Shown here piece by piece: positions 8,001 through 16,492 of a stretch of DNA of 64,000 nt. The notes below the pieces were generated by a model. It had not been told where the DNA came from. It did no database searches and saw nothing but the letters and a program-made list of their open reading frames with translations. Each line of letters opens with the position of its first letter. Within the stretch, counting starts at the first letter, position 1. The stretch comes from Gaoshiqia sediminis (lineage in GTDB: Bacteria; Bacteroidota; Bacteroidia; Bacteroidales; Prolixibacteraceae): the NCBI RefSeq assembly GCF_025907915.1, contig NZ_JAPAAF010000003.1:1-64000 (forward strand), read 5' to 3'. Both the position numbers and the translations under genes were made by a program.

Positions 8001-9684
8001 AGACAGCGTGTTCTATTTCATCATGATAAATTTTGAAATTCTCCCAACGGTTGCCAAAAGCATTTTTCACGCCACCCAAGACCACAGCATCAGCATATAA
8101 ATAGCCTTTCTCCACAAACGGGTTTATATTTCGGATTGCCTTCAGCGAAACATTCGAATAACCTTCTTTTAGCCGGATTTTAGCGATTTTTTCCAGATCG
8201 TTGGTTTTTAGTAGAAAATCTTTCTTCAGTTTGACAAACAACTTTTCATTATCTTCAAAAAAGTAAAAACAATGCCAAATTTCTTCACCATGCTTATTCC
8301 AGACTTCGTCAGGAAAAAGCGGTTTCAGGTTCCTAATTGTGTTATTTCCCGCGATTTTTTGGTCGGTTTCATAATTGAATTTTTCATAGGTTAGACCTAA
8401 TGCTTTGGGTATCTCTTCAAAATTGAAATTGCTAACTTTCGTATTCATCACATCTAATGCCAGCTGCCGCTGTTCCGCAGTCAACTTCTGTCCTTTTCCG
8501 TATTTGATGTTATTGATGAATTGATAAGCCCGAAACAGTTCAAATTCAGGATGAGACAACGGACAAGGTTTTTTACTGCGCAAAACAACTTTTCCATCTT
8601 TAACACGAAGATGTCCGTTAGCCATCAATACCGGCAATTTATTTTCGAAACGGCAATTGTCCAGCAAATTCTTTTGAGAACGAAGCGGACGTTGCCAAAA
8701 CAATAAACTTTCGTTGCTTTTAAATTTTAGCTGCCCGTTTGACTCCTTGATTTCTCCGGCAAAAAATTCCTTCAATGGCATTTCGGAAATAGTTGTAACC
8801 TTATTCCCATCTACTATAACTTGATTACATCCATATTTCTTTGAATAGTGCTCCAATTTATGCTGGTTGCGGCTACTGTTCAGGCTTCCTTTCAAAAAGC
8901 GGATTTTTCGCACTGGCATTTTCTGCTGATCCAATCCTAAACGTGCAGCTTGCTGTTCCCATATCTTCTGGAACTCGTCAATGTACATATCCCGCTGGGT
9001 GTACCGGGCTCGTACCCGTAATACTTTCCCTTCCGCACCTGTTTTATTGTTGTACTTTTCTCCATTTTTATATGAAATTTGGTACAAGGATTTTCCTAAG
9101 GTTTCTCCATTCATCAGGACTCTGGTAGCATCAATCCCCGACATATTCTCTTTCCCTTTAAAGATGGCACCATCATCGCTCCCTTTCCGGCTACTTAAAA
9201 ATCCGCGACGCTGAATGAAATGATAAAAAATACGTCCTAACTCTGCTAAACTAGTCGGTTCACTCAATGCTTTTGCCCTCAGTTCATAGGGATTCAACTT
9301 GAGCCAAGCCACAAAGTTAGGTTCCGTTGGAAATTGCTTCCCATCGGTTTTCCGAGCTTTGTCCCATTTACTCCATATGTGAAGATCCCCAAAAGTCAAA
9401 GGACACATCTTCAACTGAATCAAAGCTTCCAACAGCTTTATTTTTCTCAATTTTTTCCGGTAAAACTGGCGGCGCATTTGCCGGTGTTCTCGTCGAGTCG
9501 CGTTTTTCGATTGCTCTTTATCTCCCTGTCCGATAGTGGTTGGTTCCACTCCTTCCGGGAAAATCCTCACCCCGGAATCTACAATCGAATTGTAACCTTC
9601 TATTTTTCGGTCTTTCATTGTTGCATCTATCACAGCCCAGCCAATGCTGTTGGTGCCCAAGTCTAATCCTAGTATTCGTGCCAT
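5098..9684 (-). CDS. cas9: Cas9 RNA-guided endonuclease, type II-C, with large RuvC insertion
   Basis: The effector nuclease, 1528 residues. RuvC-I is LGLDLGTNSIGW with Asp8, and an arginine-rich bridge helix follows (RREHRQMRRQFYRKKLRK, about 64-81). RuvC-II is IHVEMARDLK with Glu661. The HNH site is VQIEHMIPYS with His748 and Asn771 of FNRMKGEKTPYEF. RuvC-III is RDDHRHHAIDA with His1187 and Asp1190. The C-terminal 340 residues should hold the PAM-interacting part. All catalytic residues are present, so an active nuclease is expected. It is longer than usual: between GQVTAELRHLWGINNILN (ending about 882) and the RuvC-III motif there are about 300 residues, which in small II-C enzymes are only a handful. 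Residues about 928-1086 in this insert contain three related modules ending DGGYW, DGAYW and DGKYW. The start ATG at 9684 puts the first strand at residue 3. Confidence 0.97.
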   Translation of the reverse strand: MARILGLDLGTNSIGWAVIDATMKDRKIEGYNSIVDSGVRIFPEGVEPTTIGQGDKEQSKNATRREHRQMRRQFYRKKLRKIKLLEALIQLKMCPLTFGDLHIWSKWDKARKTDGKQFPTEPNFVAWLKLNPYELRAKALSEPTSLAELGRIFYHFIQRRGFLSSRKGSDDGAIFKGKENMSGIDATRVLMNGETLGKSLYQISYKNGEKYNNKTGAEGKVLRVRARYTQRDMYIDEFQKIWEQQAARLGLDQQKMPVRKIRFLKGSLNSSRNQHKLEHYSKKYGCNQVIVDGNKVTTISEMPLKEFFAGEIKESNGQLKFKSNESLLFWQRPLRSQKNLLDNCRFENKLPVLMANGHLRVKDGKVVLRSKKPCPLSHPEFELFRAYQFINNIKYGKGQKLTAEQRQLALDVMNTKVSNFNFEEIPKALGLTYEKFNYETDQKIAGNNTIRNLKPLFPDEVWNKHGEEIWHCFYFFEDNEKLFVKLKKDFLLKTNDLEKIAKIRLKEGYSNVSLKAIRNINPFVEKGYLYADAVVLGGVKNAFGNRWENFKIYHDEIEHAVCQILKEDNKEGEAIGKIKDYLSSPVNSYGFSKDDPAFSQLYHHSQEVSTEEKLEFVPELENLRNPIVQQALQEMRRLVNSLLKKYRETDPDFSFDRIHVEMARDLKNNKTKRRELTIKIRENEDKNDNARKRLAEFGLRPTRDNLLRYLLYEEIQNHVSGPVLCPYTGKVISMADLIGGGNTVQIEHMIPYSVSLDDSFGNKTLCEANFNRMKGEKTPYEFYLENPDYRLWGINKYKEPEDGWKEISERVFKLLPYPKAKRFVSKREFKTSDFIERQLNDSRYISRKAVELLSAICDDVRMLPGQVTAELRHLWGINNILNPVFGMENLHVEVREKERMAYYVLTDEDNKVVSMQRKTNDRPQVAPEQLVLAGDISKGKFISKNLHLKVDAPNLKDGGYWVIVTVSEPHSFQPVYAEKPSGDEQHLVFKGRIEKQLFTNDTIGKKIRVDGKQDGAYWASFSVKDKEFKLAEGKGKLKATGSKVALFGEIRNGQFACHIYQCKTNLPDGKYWVLLELDFEQAEYVRAVNPKPEATEQQLMSYATVDEEGWLAADPDPGYRRKVAEPKGRYYCLFNIESVEPELYPVDNETPAPSKGQRLTEAVVWVDEATGEIRYDPKKNRDDHRHHAIDAITVALTEQGFLQRLSTYHAQEENVKRGIDSTEKFPEPWLGFTDDVKKAAEAMFISHKQNNKVLTRISKAIGKNGETYHSVGYAARGQLHKETVFGKRRSPGQADDSFHIRKDLTSLKDKKQINKVVDDSIRQLILNHLRDNCGIDTSKDNFTVPKDAFLKDGQHRLFLPNRKGGEPVPVKKVRMRENIGNAIQLKENIKQYVNPRNNHHVILYEDIEGNLKEQVVSFIEVVERQRQNEPVCKLPEDGKRIIATLEINDMFLLGVDDTIEISNTNAVLLNKHLYRVQKVSSSYYTFRHHLASSLDDSKTEFSIRSMKGWKEANPIKVTIDPLGQIRRV

Positions 9685-9790
9685 ATTCGTTGGTTTTTTA
9701 GTTTTTTGTTTTTGCCTGTTAGTTTCTCCAAAGCTCAGAACTATGGAAAAAGATCTGTTCCGGCTATTTCAGTTTTATTTTCGTTTTTCT

Positions 9791-9822
9791 ATTGCGTCGT
9801 ATGAATCAATTCCCTACTTTAG
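9791..9822 (+). promoter_or_regulatory. Probable tracrRNA promoter
   Basis: ATTG at 9791-9794 is followed after 20 nt by TACTTTAG at 9815-9822, one base off the TAnnTTTG consensus. This predicts a start near 9828, just before the anti-repeat. Confidence 0.5.
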
Positions 9823-9827
9823 CCATC

Positions 9828-9918
9828 ACAAACAAGAAATCATTTTACGTCTTATCACAATAAGGCTATATGCCGAAGGTGTTAAAACCTATACTCCCGC
9901 TTCGGTGGGAGTTTTTAT
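9828..9918 (+). ncRNA. tracrRNA of the type II-C system
   Basis: Read rightwards, divergent from cas9. The anti-repeat at about 9839-9861 starts ATCATTTTAC, identical to the complement of the repeat over ten bases, and after a bulged stretch ends CACAAT, against CACAAC in the array. It is followed by AATAAGGCTATATGCCG (9860-9874), the nexus-like hairpin found in many tracrRNAs, and by a strong terminator at 9893-9912: ACTCCCGC and GTGGGAGT closing a TTCG tetraloop, then TTTTT. The RNA would be about 90 nt, short for subtype II-C. An open frame over this stretch has no coding character. Start position is inferred from the promoter-like boxes. Confidence 0.88.
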
Positions 9919-10253
9919 TTTCTCCTCTTTTTGTCTGTAGGCCTGTTATATACCGGCAAGTATTATCTGTAGTATTAAATCTTCCGCTGGTACTTGTCAG
10001 AATATCCAAGAAATTGGCTTCGCTTAAAAATGAATATGCTAAACCAATAAATTACCCGACAAGTTAGATTATTACAACTAAACAAAAAAGCAGAATCGAA
10101 AAAACTTCATGAATGAGCCATTTTGAGCCATGAACTGCACCTCTCAGCACATGAACACAGTTTCCGTGATGATGATAAATAGCGAAAAAAGAAATTTTGG
10201 CAGCATCGACACACAAAATTTAAATCCTATTTTTGCAGAAACATTAACGGATA
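9919..10253. other. Intergenic stretch between tracrRNA and the U32 gene
   Basis: About 335 bp without a convincing gene. Only the -7 box of the next gene (10228-10235) is recognised. Confidence 0.5.
10228..10235 (+). promoter_or_regulatory. -7 box of the U32 peptidase gene
   Basis: TATTTTTG is a perfect TAnnTTTG match 18 bp before the ATG at 10254. No clear -33 TTTG lies at the usual distance. Confidence 0.45.
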
Positions 10254-12239
10254 ATGGGGCAAAACAAACCTGAATTACTGCTGCCCGCGGGCAATGTCGA
10301 ATCGTTCCGGGCGGCCATTCGCGGAGGGGCAAACGCCGTTTACCTGGGGTTAAAACAGTTTAATGCCCGGGCCCGCGCCAACAATTTCACCGAAAACCAG
10401 CTGCCTGCCATATTACAGGAAGCGCACAGGAACAAGGTGAAGGTGTACGTCACCCTAAATACAGTGATCAAAAATCCTGAAATTGACAAATTGCTCGATT
10501 TCCTGTTTTACCTCGAAAAAGTGGGCGTGGACGCAATTATTGTTCAGGACTGGGGCGTTTACGACCTGGCACGACAGTATTTCCCCAAACTGGCCATACA
10601 TGCCAGCACACAGATGGGCACACATAATTCACAGGGAGTAACTTTTGCCGCCCGGCTGGGTCTTTCACGGGTGGTGCTGGCCCGCGAGCTCACTATGCCC
10701 GAACTGGAAAAGATAGCCCGACAACCGGCCTGCGAGCTGGAAGTGTTTATCCACGGGGCCTTGTGCTACTCGTTTTCGGGACAGTGTTTTTTCAGCAGTT
10801 ACGTGGGCGGACGGGGCGCCAACCGCGGGCTGTGCAGTCAGCCCTGTCGCATGGTTTACCAGGACAGTCAGCAGCAAAAATACCTGTTCAACCTGAAAGA
10901 CAATCAGCAATTGCCGAATCTGCCCCGCATGGCAGAGCTGGGCATTCATTCGCTGAAAGTGGAGGGCCGGATGAAATCGGCCGATTACGTGTTCCGCGTG
11001 GCTGCCGCCTACCGGCTGGCACTCGATCATCCCGAACGGACCGTTGAAGCGGAAGAAATGCTGCAACTGGATTTTGGACGGGCAAAAACAAATTATTTCC
11101 TGGGGAATGATGTTAAAGAGGCCATCGCCGACACGTCGAATACCGGCATACCGGTTGGTACAATCATCCGCGTAAACCGGGATGAAATCACCTTTGTCTC
11201 GGACCATGAACTGAAAAACGGAGACCGGCTGCGGATTTTGCAGGCAAAAACGCAGGAAACCTGCAATGTAAAACTGGAAGATGTATGGGAAGAAAGTGGT
11301 TGCTACTCGTTTACCCACGAAGGGAAAGAAAAGCTGTCGGCTGGCGACGAGGTGTTTTGGATTGGCCGCCGCGAGCAATCGTTTCCTTCGCGTTTGCCCA
11401 ATGTTCCGGCGCCAACCGCCCGCTTGCCGTTGCACCAAAAAAAGGCTATTAAGCAAAAATTGAGCGTCGGCAGCCAAGCGGCTAAACCATGTTTATTCGT
11501 GCGCATCGATTCGCCTGACTGGCTCAACACGATCCGGTTGACGGATGTTGACGGACTGATTTTGTCGTTCGGGCGGCACGAGCTGGAAAAGTTTGATTTC
11601 AGCTCTCCGGTCATTCAGCAAAACAGGTATAAAATACACCTGGAGCTGCCCAAATTTATAGCTGAAGGGCAGCTGCCTGCCTGGGAAAGGCTTTTACAAA
11701 AAGCTGAGGAAAGCGGTATCCGGCAATTTTTTATCAGCCATTTGTCGCAAAAATTGTTCTTTTCGAAAGACAGTCAGGTTTGCTGCAACGAGCAGGTGTA
11801 TGTTTACAACGATGCAGCGGCCCGGTTCCTTTCAACACAAAAAATTAAGGGCTTTTGCTACCCGGTAGAAAATGATTTTGACAACCTGAAAGCCATGCAG
11901 CGCAAAGACGGTTTTGTGCTGTTGCACACCCTGCCCGAGTTGTTTTACTCGCGCATGCCGGTTGGCCTGGACGACGCCGGAAATCATTTCAAGGACAACT
12001 TCAACAAAACCTACAGCAAGCTCACCCACGATGGCATCACCCTGGTAATCCCCGACAGGCCGGTCAACCTGTTTCAATACAAGGAGCAGCTGCTCCGGGA
12101 GGGTTTCCGGAATTTCATGATCGACCTGAAACACGAACAACCTTCGAAAAACCTGATCAAACGGCTGCTGCTGAAGTACCGGGCAGGGGAACCGGTGCAA
12201 CCGTCAACGATTTTCAATTTTAAAAAAGGACTGCAATAA
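10254..12239 (+). CDS. U32 family peptidase-like protein
   Basis: A 661-residue member of the U32 family (YegQ/RlhA group). In the better known members this family takes part in tRNA or rRNA hydroxylation or in collagenase-like activity. The N-terminal TIM-barrel part opens KPELLLPAGNVESFRAA, with GGANAVYLGLKQFNAR typical of the family. The U32 signature is seen at residues 163-181 (EVFIHGALC, then SFSGQCFFS), with cysteines at 171, 178, 194 and 198 that probably bind an iron-sulfur cluster. The C-terminal third is less conserved and matches the longer Bacteroidota forms. It is monocistronic, with a promoter box just upstream. Exact substrate is not shown by the sequence. Confidence 0.9.
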   Translation: MGQNKPELLLPAGNVESFRAAIRGGANAVYLGLKQFNARARANNFTENQLPAILQEAHRNKVKVYVTLNTVIKNPEIDKLLDFLFYLEKVGVDAIIVQDWGVYDLARQYFPKLAIHASTQMGTHNSQGVTFAARLGLSRVVLARELTMPELEKIARQPACELEVFIHGALCYSFSGQCFFSSYVGGRGANRGLCSQPCRMVYQDSQQQKYLFNLKDNQQLPNLPRMAELGIHSLKVEGRMKSADYVFRVAAAYRLALDHPERTVEAEEMLQLDFGRAKTNYFLGNDVKEAIADTSNTGIPVGTIIRVNRDEITFVSDHELKNGDRLRILQAKTQETCNVKLEDVWEESGCYSFTHEGKEKLSAGDEVFWIGRREQSFPSRLPNVPAPTARLPLHQKKAIKQKLSVGSQAAKPCLFVRIDSPDWLNTIRLTDVDGLILSFGRHELEKFDFSSPVIQQNRYKIHLELPKFIAEGQLPAWERLLQKAEESGIRQFFISHLSQKLFFSKDSQVCCNEQVYVYNDAAARFLSTQKIKGFCYPVENDFDNLKAMQRKDGFVLLHTLPELFYSRMPVGLDDAGNHFKDNFNKTYSKLTHDGITLVIPDRPVNLFQYKEQLLREGFRNFMIDLKHEQPSKNLIKRLLLKYRAGEPVQPSTIFNFKKGLQ

Positions 12240-12332
12240 CATAAGCAAATTGAAGTTTCGATAAGCAGCATTAGCTTCATTTTTTATATCTTAGACGAGT
12301 GTTTAACACCGGTCAAACCTGAAAACCTGAAC

Positions 12333-13259
12333 ATGAAAAAATCAATCCTAATCTGCGGCGGCTTGCTGTTTTTGGGCATCCACGGCCTCTTCGCCCAAAT
12401 CGGCATGAAAAAACAAGCTGGTGGTTTTATGATCCTTGATGGCGAGAAAAATGTCGCATTCTATCAAAAAGATGAAATTAGCATAAACAGCGAACAGGGC
12501 CGGAACAACTTCTGGCACCCGGTTTTTCTTCCTGACGGCACGGAGATTACCGAAAATGCGCCGGAAGACCACTTGCACCACCGGGGCATATTTTGGGCCT
12601 GGCACCAAATCCTGATCGGCGACCAACCCGTTGGCGATCCCTGGGAGTTAAAAAACTTCAGCATCGATGTAAAAGACGTTGAATATAAACGCATCAACGA
12701 TGGGGATGGCAGTTTTCGCACCACGGCCTTTTGGAAATCGCCCCTGTATGAAAACGGCGCGAAAGCTTACCTGAAAGAAGATTGCCAGTACACCTTCTTC
12801 GTGCAAAACGGAAATTACCGGATCATCCGCTTCGATCTGGCATTGACCGCCCTGGTTGACGAGTTAAAGTTGGGCGGCTCGGACGATGAAAAAGGCTATG
12901 GCGGCTTTTCGGTCAGGATGAAGTTACCCGACGATGTAAAATTCAGCGGCGAAGGCGGAAATATTGAACCGCAAAACACGGCTGTTGACGCTGGCCGGTA
13001 TGTAAATATTTCCGGTTCGATGGCCAAAAGCGGCAATCATGGCGGCATGTTGATTTATGCGTCACCAGAAAATCAGCAGGATCGGCAAACCTGGATTTTG
13101 CGCAAAAAGAACAGCATGCAAAACGCTGTTTTCCCGGGTCGCGACCCGGTTGAACTGAAACGGGGTGTCCCCCTTAAACTGAGCTACACGCTGGTGTTGT
13201 ATACGGGAAAGATCAACGAGAAAAGGGTGATCAAGAATATCACAAAGGCTGCCCGGTAA
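12333..13259 (+). CDS. PmoA-like (DUF6807) secreted protein
   Basis: A 308-residue protein with an N-terminal signal peptide (MKKSILICGGLLFLGIHGLFAQ, cleavage after about residue 22). It then has the marks of the DUF6807/PmoA family: FWHPVFLPDGTEITENAPEDH, HLHHRGIFWAWHQ and a C-terminal beta-rich part. Members are usually found beside sugar-degradation genes in Bacteroidota, and the enzymatic role is unsettled. The HLHHRG motif suggests metal or substrate binding. The neighbouring convergent gene is a Gfo/Idh oxidoreductase, a common partner in polyol or sugar breakdown, but the two are not co-transcribed. Confidence 0.82.
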   Translation: MKKSILICGGLLFLGIHGLFAQIGMKKQAGGFMILDGEKNVAFYQKDEISINSEQGRNNFWHPVFLPDGTEITENAPEDHLHHRGIFWAWHQILIGDQPVGDPWELKNFSIDVKDVEYKRINDGDGSFRTTAFWKSPLYENGAKAYLKEDCQYTFFVQNGNYRIIRFDLALTALVDELKLGGSDDEKGYGGFSVRMKLPDDVKFSGEGGNIEPQNTAVDAGRYVNISGSMAKSGNHGGMLIYASPENQQDRQTWILRKKNSMQNAVFPGRDPVELKRGVPLKLSYTLVLYTGKINEKRVIKNITKAAR

Positions 13260-13270
13260 AAGCAGCCTTT
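13244..13270. terminator. Bidirectional terminator between convergent genes
   Basis: AAAGGCTGC (13244-13252) and GCAGCCTTT (13262-13270) form a nine-base stem around the TAA of the PmoA-like gene, facing the end of the oxidoreductase gene at 13296. Confidence 0.7.
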
Positions 13271-13295
13271 ACGTTGAGAAGGAAACGGGTTACCA

Positions 13296-14342
13296 TTACA
13301 GCAATACCGTCCGTTTTTCTTTATGACTTTTCAGGCAGGCTTCCAGGATGACTAGCCCATCGCGGCTTTCTTCGGGTTTCACCAGTAATTCGGCGCCATT
13401 CGCCAGTACGTCATACACATTTTCATAGAATAGATTGTAATTGCCCGGGATGGTTTCCACCTTGCCGGTAAAGTGAAGGCCATTTAATTCGGTATCCAGC
13501 TCACCCCAATCGGCAGCAGGTTCACTCCCCCATCCCGCTTCGTTGGGCAAACGCCCGGCTTTCAAGGCATCCTCCTGCGGATCAATCCCCCACTTGTGGA
13601 ACGAGCCCAAATTACCGTGTAAACTATACCTGGGCCCAGGCTTTCGGACCAAGTACGAACATTTCAGCAAAGCGGCAAAGCCTTCGTATTGGAGCCGGAT
13701 GTCATAGTAATCGTTCACTGCACCGCTTTCGCGCACAATGCCCAAATGGGCCGTTACCGACATTGGCATACCGAACAATACACGCACCTGATCGACCATA
13801 TGGGAGCCAAGATTGTACAACACCCCCGCCCGTTCGTTTCCGGCTTCTTTCCAGGTACCGGGCTGAATAAAATTTCGGTAGCGATCGAAATGGGACTCAA
13901 ACTCCACCAGACGCCCCAAGCTGCCGTCTTTCAGCAACTTTTTTACCGTGAGGAAATCGCCGTCCCACCTCCGGTTTTGATAGACCGTGTGCATCAGGCC
14001 TTTCGAATTGGCCAGGGCAATCAGTTCATTCGCTTCGTCAACCGTTTGAGCGAAGGGTTTCTCGGCCACCACATGTTTGCCCGCCTCCAAGGCCTGTTTG
14101 GTCATTTCGTAGTGCAGGTCATCCGGGGTGTTTACAACCACCAGATCAATTTCCGGGTCGTTCAGTATCTCTTCATAGCTGCGCACGATCGTTGCCTCGG
14201 AATAGTTTTTGGCAGACAGGTTTTTTGAACGCTCCAAAATCTTGCAAATCCTGAAATTTGGGTTCACCCTCAGCGAAGGTCCGTGAAACACCATGCCCGA
14301 CATGCCAAACGATGCCAATGCCGTATTGATTATTCGTTTCAT
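13296..14342 (-). CDS. Gfo/Idh/MocA family oxidoreductase
   Basis: A 348-residue NAD(P)-dependent dehydrogenase. The Rossmann start is INTALASFGMSGMVFHGPSL, with the dinucleotide loop near residues 10-16. The family motif EKPFAQTVDEA lies at 94-104 and carries the conserved EKP lysine. The C-terminal alpha/beta domain has the expected SHFDRYRNFIQPG and GVLYNLGSHMVDQ. I place the start at ATG 14342, because MKRIINTAL begins the Rossmann strand and a purine-rich stretch precedes it. An upstream ATG at 14405 would add 21 charged residues foreign to the family. Such enzymes oxidise or reduce sugars, inositols or their derivatives; the substrate is unknown. It is convergent with the PmoA-like gene. 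Confidence 0.9.
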   Translation of the reverse strand: MKRIINTALASFGMSGMVFHGPSLRVNPNFRICKILERSKNLSAKNYSEATIVRSYEEILNDPEIDLVVVNTPDDLHYEMTKQALEAGKHVVAEKPFAQTVDEANELIALANSKGLMHTVYQNRRWDGDFLTVKKLLKDGSLGRLVEFESHFDRYRNFIQPGTWKEAGNERAGVLYNLGSHMVDQVRVLFGMPMSVTAHLGIVRESGAVNDYYDIRLQYEGFAALLKCSYLVRKPGPRYSLHGNLGSFHKWGIDPQEDALKAGRLPNEAGWGSEPAADWGELDTELNGLHFTGKVETIPGNYNLFYENVYDVLANGAELLVKPEESRDGLVILEACLKSHKEKRTVLL

Positions 14343-14460
14343 TTTTCTCTTTTTCAGGCTAAGATAAAAAATTAGGGCATGTTCTGTAAGCTTGTTTTTA
14401 AACATTGGCCAGAATGCGTATTGTAGAACATTTTATATGGCGTTGTACTGGCTTGAATTG

Positions 14461-14468
14461 TAGATTTG
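14461..14468 (+). promoter_or_regulatory. -7 box of the cytidylate kinase-like gene
   Basis: TAGATTTG matches TAnnTTTG exactly, 30 bp before the ATG at 14499. It argues against an upstream start at 14466. Confidence 0.5.
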
Positions 14469-14498
14469 TTTAACTGCATCAACAAAAAAACAGCGATT

Positions 14499-15218
14499 AT
14501 GAAAAATTTCCTGAGCAATTATTTTGAAAATGAGGCCAACAAGCCTGTAAAAAACCACTATCCCGGCCCGGTTATCATGATTTCGAGGGAATGCGGTTGC
14601 TCGGCCAAGCGTATAGCGACCAAGCTTTCGAAAATCCTGACCGGATACAGTTTTCATTCTGAAACAAAAACAGATGTGGAGTGGAAATGGGTGAGTAAAG
14701 AGATTATTGAAGCTGCTGCCAATGAGCTCAATATGGATACTGAGAAAGTCAGGAACGTTTTTCTGGGCGAGGCCAAAGTTAGCTTAGAGGAAGTGAGCAC
14801 AGCCTTTTCAACCGAAAAAGTTTACGATGCCGAAGACCAGCAAGTAATCGAAACAGTGCGTAAAGTAATTCTTCAGCTGGCCGAAAAAGGCAACTACATC
14901 ATTGTTGGGCGCGCTGCCGGGGTGATCGCCCAGGACGTGTCGCGCAAGCTCAGCATCAAGCTGATGGCCCCGCTCGAATGGCGCATCAACCGAATCATGC
15001 AAATCAGCAACCTGTCGCACGCCGATGCACAGCAGTATGTATTGCAAATCGATCGCCAGCGTGAACTTTTTGTGGAACATGTGGCCGGAAGAAAGCTGAA
15101 CAACAATGACTACGACATTATTTTCAACTACTCAACCCTGCAGGACGATCACATTGTGGACGCCATTGTAAACGTCATTAAAAACAAACGGTTTTTTGCC
15201 GAGGAAGAAGACAACTAA
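14499..15218 (+). CDS. Cytidylate kinase-like family protein
   Basis: A 239-residue protein of the cytidylate-kinase-like family (Cytidylate_kin2). The nucleotide-binding start reads VIMISRECGCSAKRIATKLSKIL, in place of a classical Walker A. NYIIVGRAAGVIAQD and KLMAPLEWRINRIM correspond to the strand and lid regions that follow in the family. Members are thought to phosphorylate nucleotides or a related substrate, which is not known here. The start is ATG 14499; the ATG-less upstream extension overlaps a promoter box. It stands alone between a divergent oxidoreductase and the ribosomal protein operon and ends in a strong terminator. Confidence 0.85.
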   Translation: MKNFLSNYFENEANKPVKNHYPGPVIMISRECGCSAKRIATKLSKILTGYSFHSETKTDVEWKWVSKEIIEAAANELNMDTEKVRNVFLGEAKVSLEEVSTAFSTEKVYDAEDQQVIETVRKVILQLAEKGNYIIVGRAAGVIAQDVSRKLSIKLMAPLEWRINRIMQISNLSHADAQQYVLQIDRQRELFVEHVAGRKLNNNDYDIIFNYSTLQDDHIVDAIVNVIKNKRFFAEEEDN

Positions 15219-15273
15219 ATAAATGATGATTGATGATTGATGATTGGTCAGAATCGATTGATTTTGATACAAG

Positions 15274-15305
15274 AAAGCCGGCAGTGTGTGAAGCTGCCGG
15301 CTTTT
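15274..15305. terminator. Terminator between the kinase-like gene and rplI
   Basis: AAAGCCGGCAG and CTGCCGGCTTT form an 11-base stem with flanking A and T runs, so it can work in both directions. A short triplication of TGATGAT lies just before it at about 15223-15245. Confidence 0.85.
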
Positions 15306-15355
15306 ATTTGTTTGAAAAAACGTTTGAATCTGTGTGTGTGTTTGAAAAAATTAAT

Positions 15356-15802
15356 TTACTCCGAAACTACTTCAAAGTTAAAATCAACGATTACTTCTTT
15401 GTGAAGTTTGATTTTGGCGGTGTATTTACCGACTTCTTTGATGCTGTCTTCGGCAATGCGGATTTGTTTGCGGTCGATTTCAAAACCAAGTTTGTTGATA
15501 GCTTCCGCCAACTGAATGGTATTGACTGAACCGAAAATTTTACCCGACGAGCTGGTTTTGGCGCCAATCACCACTTCTTTGCCTTCCAGTTGGGAAGCAA
15601 GCGCCAAGGCCTGATCTTTCAGCTTGGCTTCTTTGTGGGCACGTTGACGGATATTTTCAGCCAAAACCTTTTTGGTAGATGAATTGGCAACAATAGCCAT
15701 TTTCTGAGGGATCAGATAATTACGTCCGTAACCATCTTTTACTTTGATGATGTCATCTTTGCTCCCCAAATTTTGAATATCTTGTAATAAAATAACTTCC
15801 AT
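15356..15802 (-). CDS. rplI: Large ribosomal subunit protein bL9
   Basis: 148 residues, full length. The N-terminal domain starts MEVILLQDIQNLGSKDDIIKVKDGYGRNYLIP, followed by the long connecting helix and a C-terminal domain. It binds 23S rRNA in the large subunit. It is the last gene of the rpsF-rpsR-rplI operon, 16 bp after rpsR. Confidence 0.98.
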   Translation of the reverse strand: MEVILLQDIQNLGSKDDIIKVKDGYGRNYLIPQKMAIVANSSTKKVLAENIRQRAHKEAKLKDQALALASQLEGKEVVIGAKTSSSGKIFGSVNTIQLAEAINKLGFEIDRKQIRIAEDSIKEVGKYTAKIKLHKEVIVDFNFEVVSE

Positions 15803-15818
15803 TTTTCTTTTCTTTTAC

Positions 15819-16088
15819 TTATTTCAACATATCAGTTACGAAGGGCAGCAGGGCTAAATGACGGGCTCTTTTTACTGCTTTGGCCACTTTACGTTGGTAT
15901 TTCAGCGAAGTACCAGTAATACGACGTGGAAGGATACGACCTTGTTCGTTCAGGAATTTCTTCAGGAACTCAGGATCTTTATAATCCACGAATTTGATTT
16001 TGTTCTTTTTAAAGCGACAGTACTTTTTCTTTTTGATTTCGACTGACGGCGGGGTCAGGTAACGGATTTCACCTTGATTGCTTGCCAT
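15819..16088 (-). CDS. rpsR: Small ribosomal subunit protein bS18
   Basis: 89 residues with the bS18 core [48 protein letters not shown] cut here to its order: the PRRITGT turn sits near residue 53 and the basic C-terminal helix follows. It pairs with bS6 on 16S rRNA. The N-terminus keeps no zinc-binding cysteine set (only one Cys at about 24). Middle gene of the operon, starting 3 bp after rpsF ends. Confidence 0.98.
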   Translation of the reverse strand: MASNQGEIRYLTPPSVEIKKKKYCRFKKNKIKFVDYKDPEFLKKFLNEQGRILPRRITGTSLKYQRKVAKAVKRARHLALLPFVTDMLK

Positions 16089-16091
16089 AGC

Positions 16092-16439
16092 TTAGTTCTC
16101 CTTTTCAGCTTTAGTTTTGTTTCTTCTTTTTTCACTGTACTCAACAGCGTATTTGTCCTGCTTGAAAGTCAGGAAGCGAATAATACGCTCGTCGCGACGG
16201 TACTGGATTTCCAATTTTTCAATCATTTCCGGTTCGGCTTTGAACTCGAACAACTGATAGAAACCTGTACTCTTTTTCTGAATGGGATAAGCTAGTTTGC
16301 GCAATCCCCAGTGCTCTTCATTGACAATTTCGCCACCGTTCTCGGTGATGATGTCTCTGAATTTCTGTACCGCTTCCTTTATCTGAACATCAGATAAAAC
16401 GGGAGTTGCAATGAAAACGGTTTCATACTGGTTTTTCAT
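16092..16439 (-). CDS. rpsF: Small ribosomal subunit protein bS6
   Basis: 115 residues; [17 protein letters not shown] opens the ferredoxin-like fold, and [19 protein letters not shown] is the bS18-facing part. First gene of the operon. No ssb gene lies between it and rpsR, unlike in many other bacteria. Its promoter is one of the clearest in the window (16493-16523), giving a leader of about 48 nt with a small AT-rich hairpin (ACCTA/TAGGT). The known bS6:bS18 autoregulatory RNA motif is not evident. Confidence 0.98.
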   Translation of the reverse strand: MKNQYETVFIATPVLSDVQIKEAVQKFRDIITENGGEIVNEEHWGLRKLAYPIQKKSTGFYQLFEFKAEPEMIEKLEIQYRRDERIIRFLTFKQDKYAVEYSEKRRNKTKAEKEN

Positions 16440-16492
16440 AAAACATCTAATTTATTAAACATTAAAAAATTACACCTATATTTTAGGTCGCG

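Noticed and set aside
9644-9940. 98-residue open frame over the tracrRNA
   Set aside because: The stretch is explained by promoter, anti-repeat, nexus and terminator; the frame overlaps the start of cas9 on the other strand.
10665-11477. 270-residue open frame opposite the U32 gene
   Set aside because: It is a mirror of a well-supported gene and shows no domain.
16440-16492. Autoregulatory bS6:bS18 leader motif
   Set aside because: The leader is short and AT-rich and lacks the CCG-containing hairpin of the known motif.
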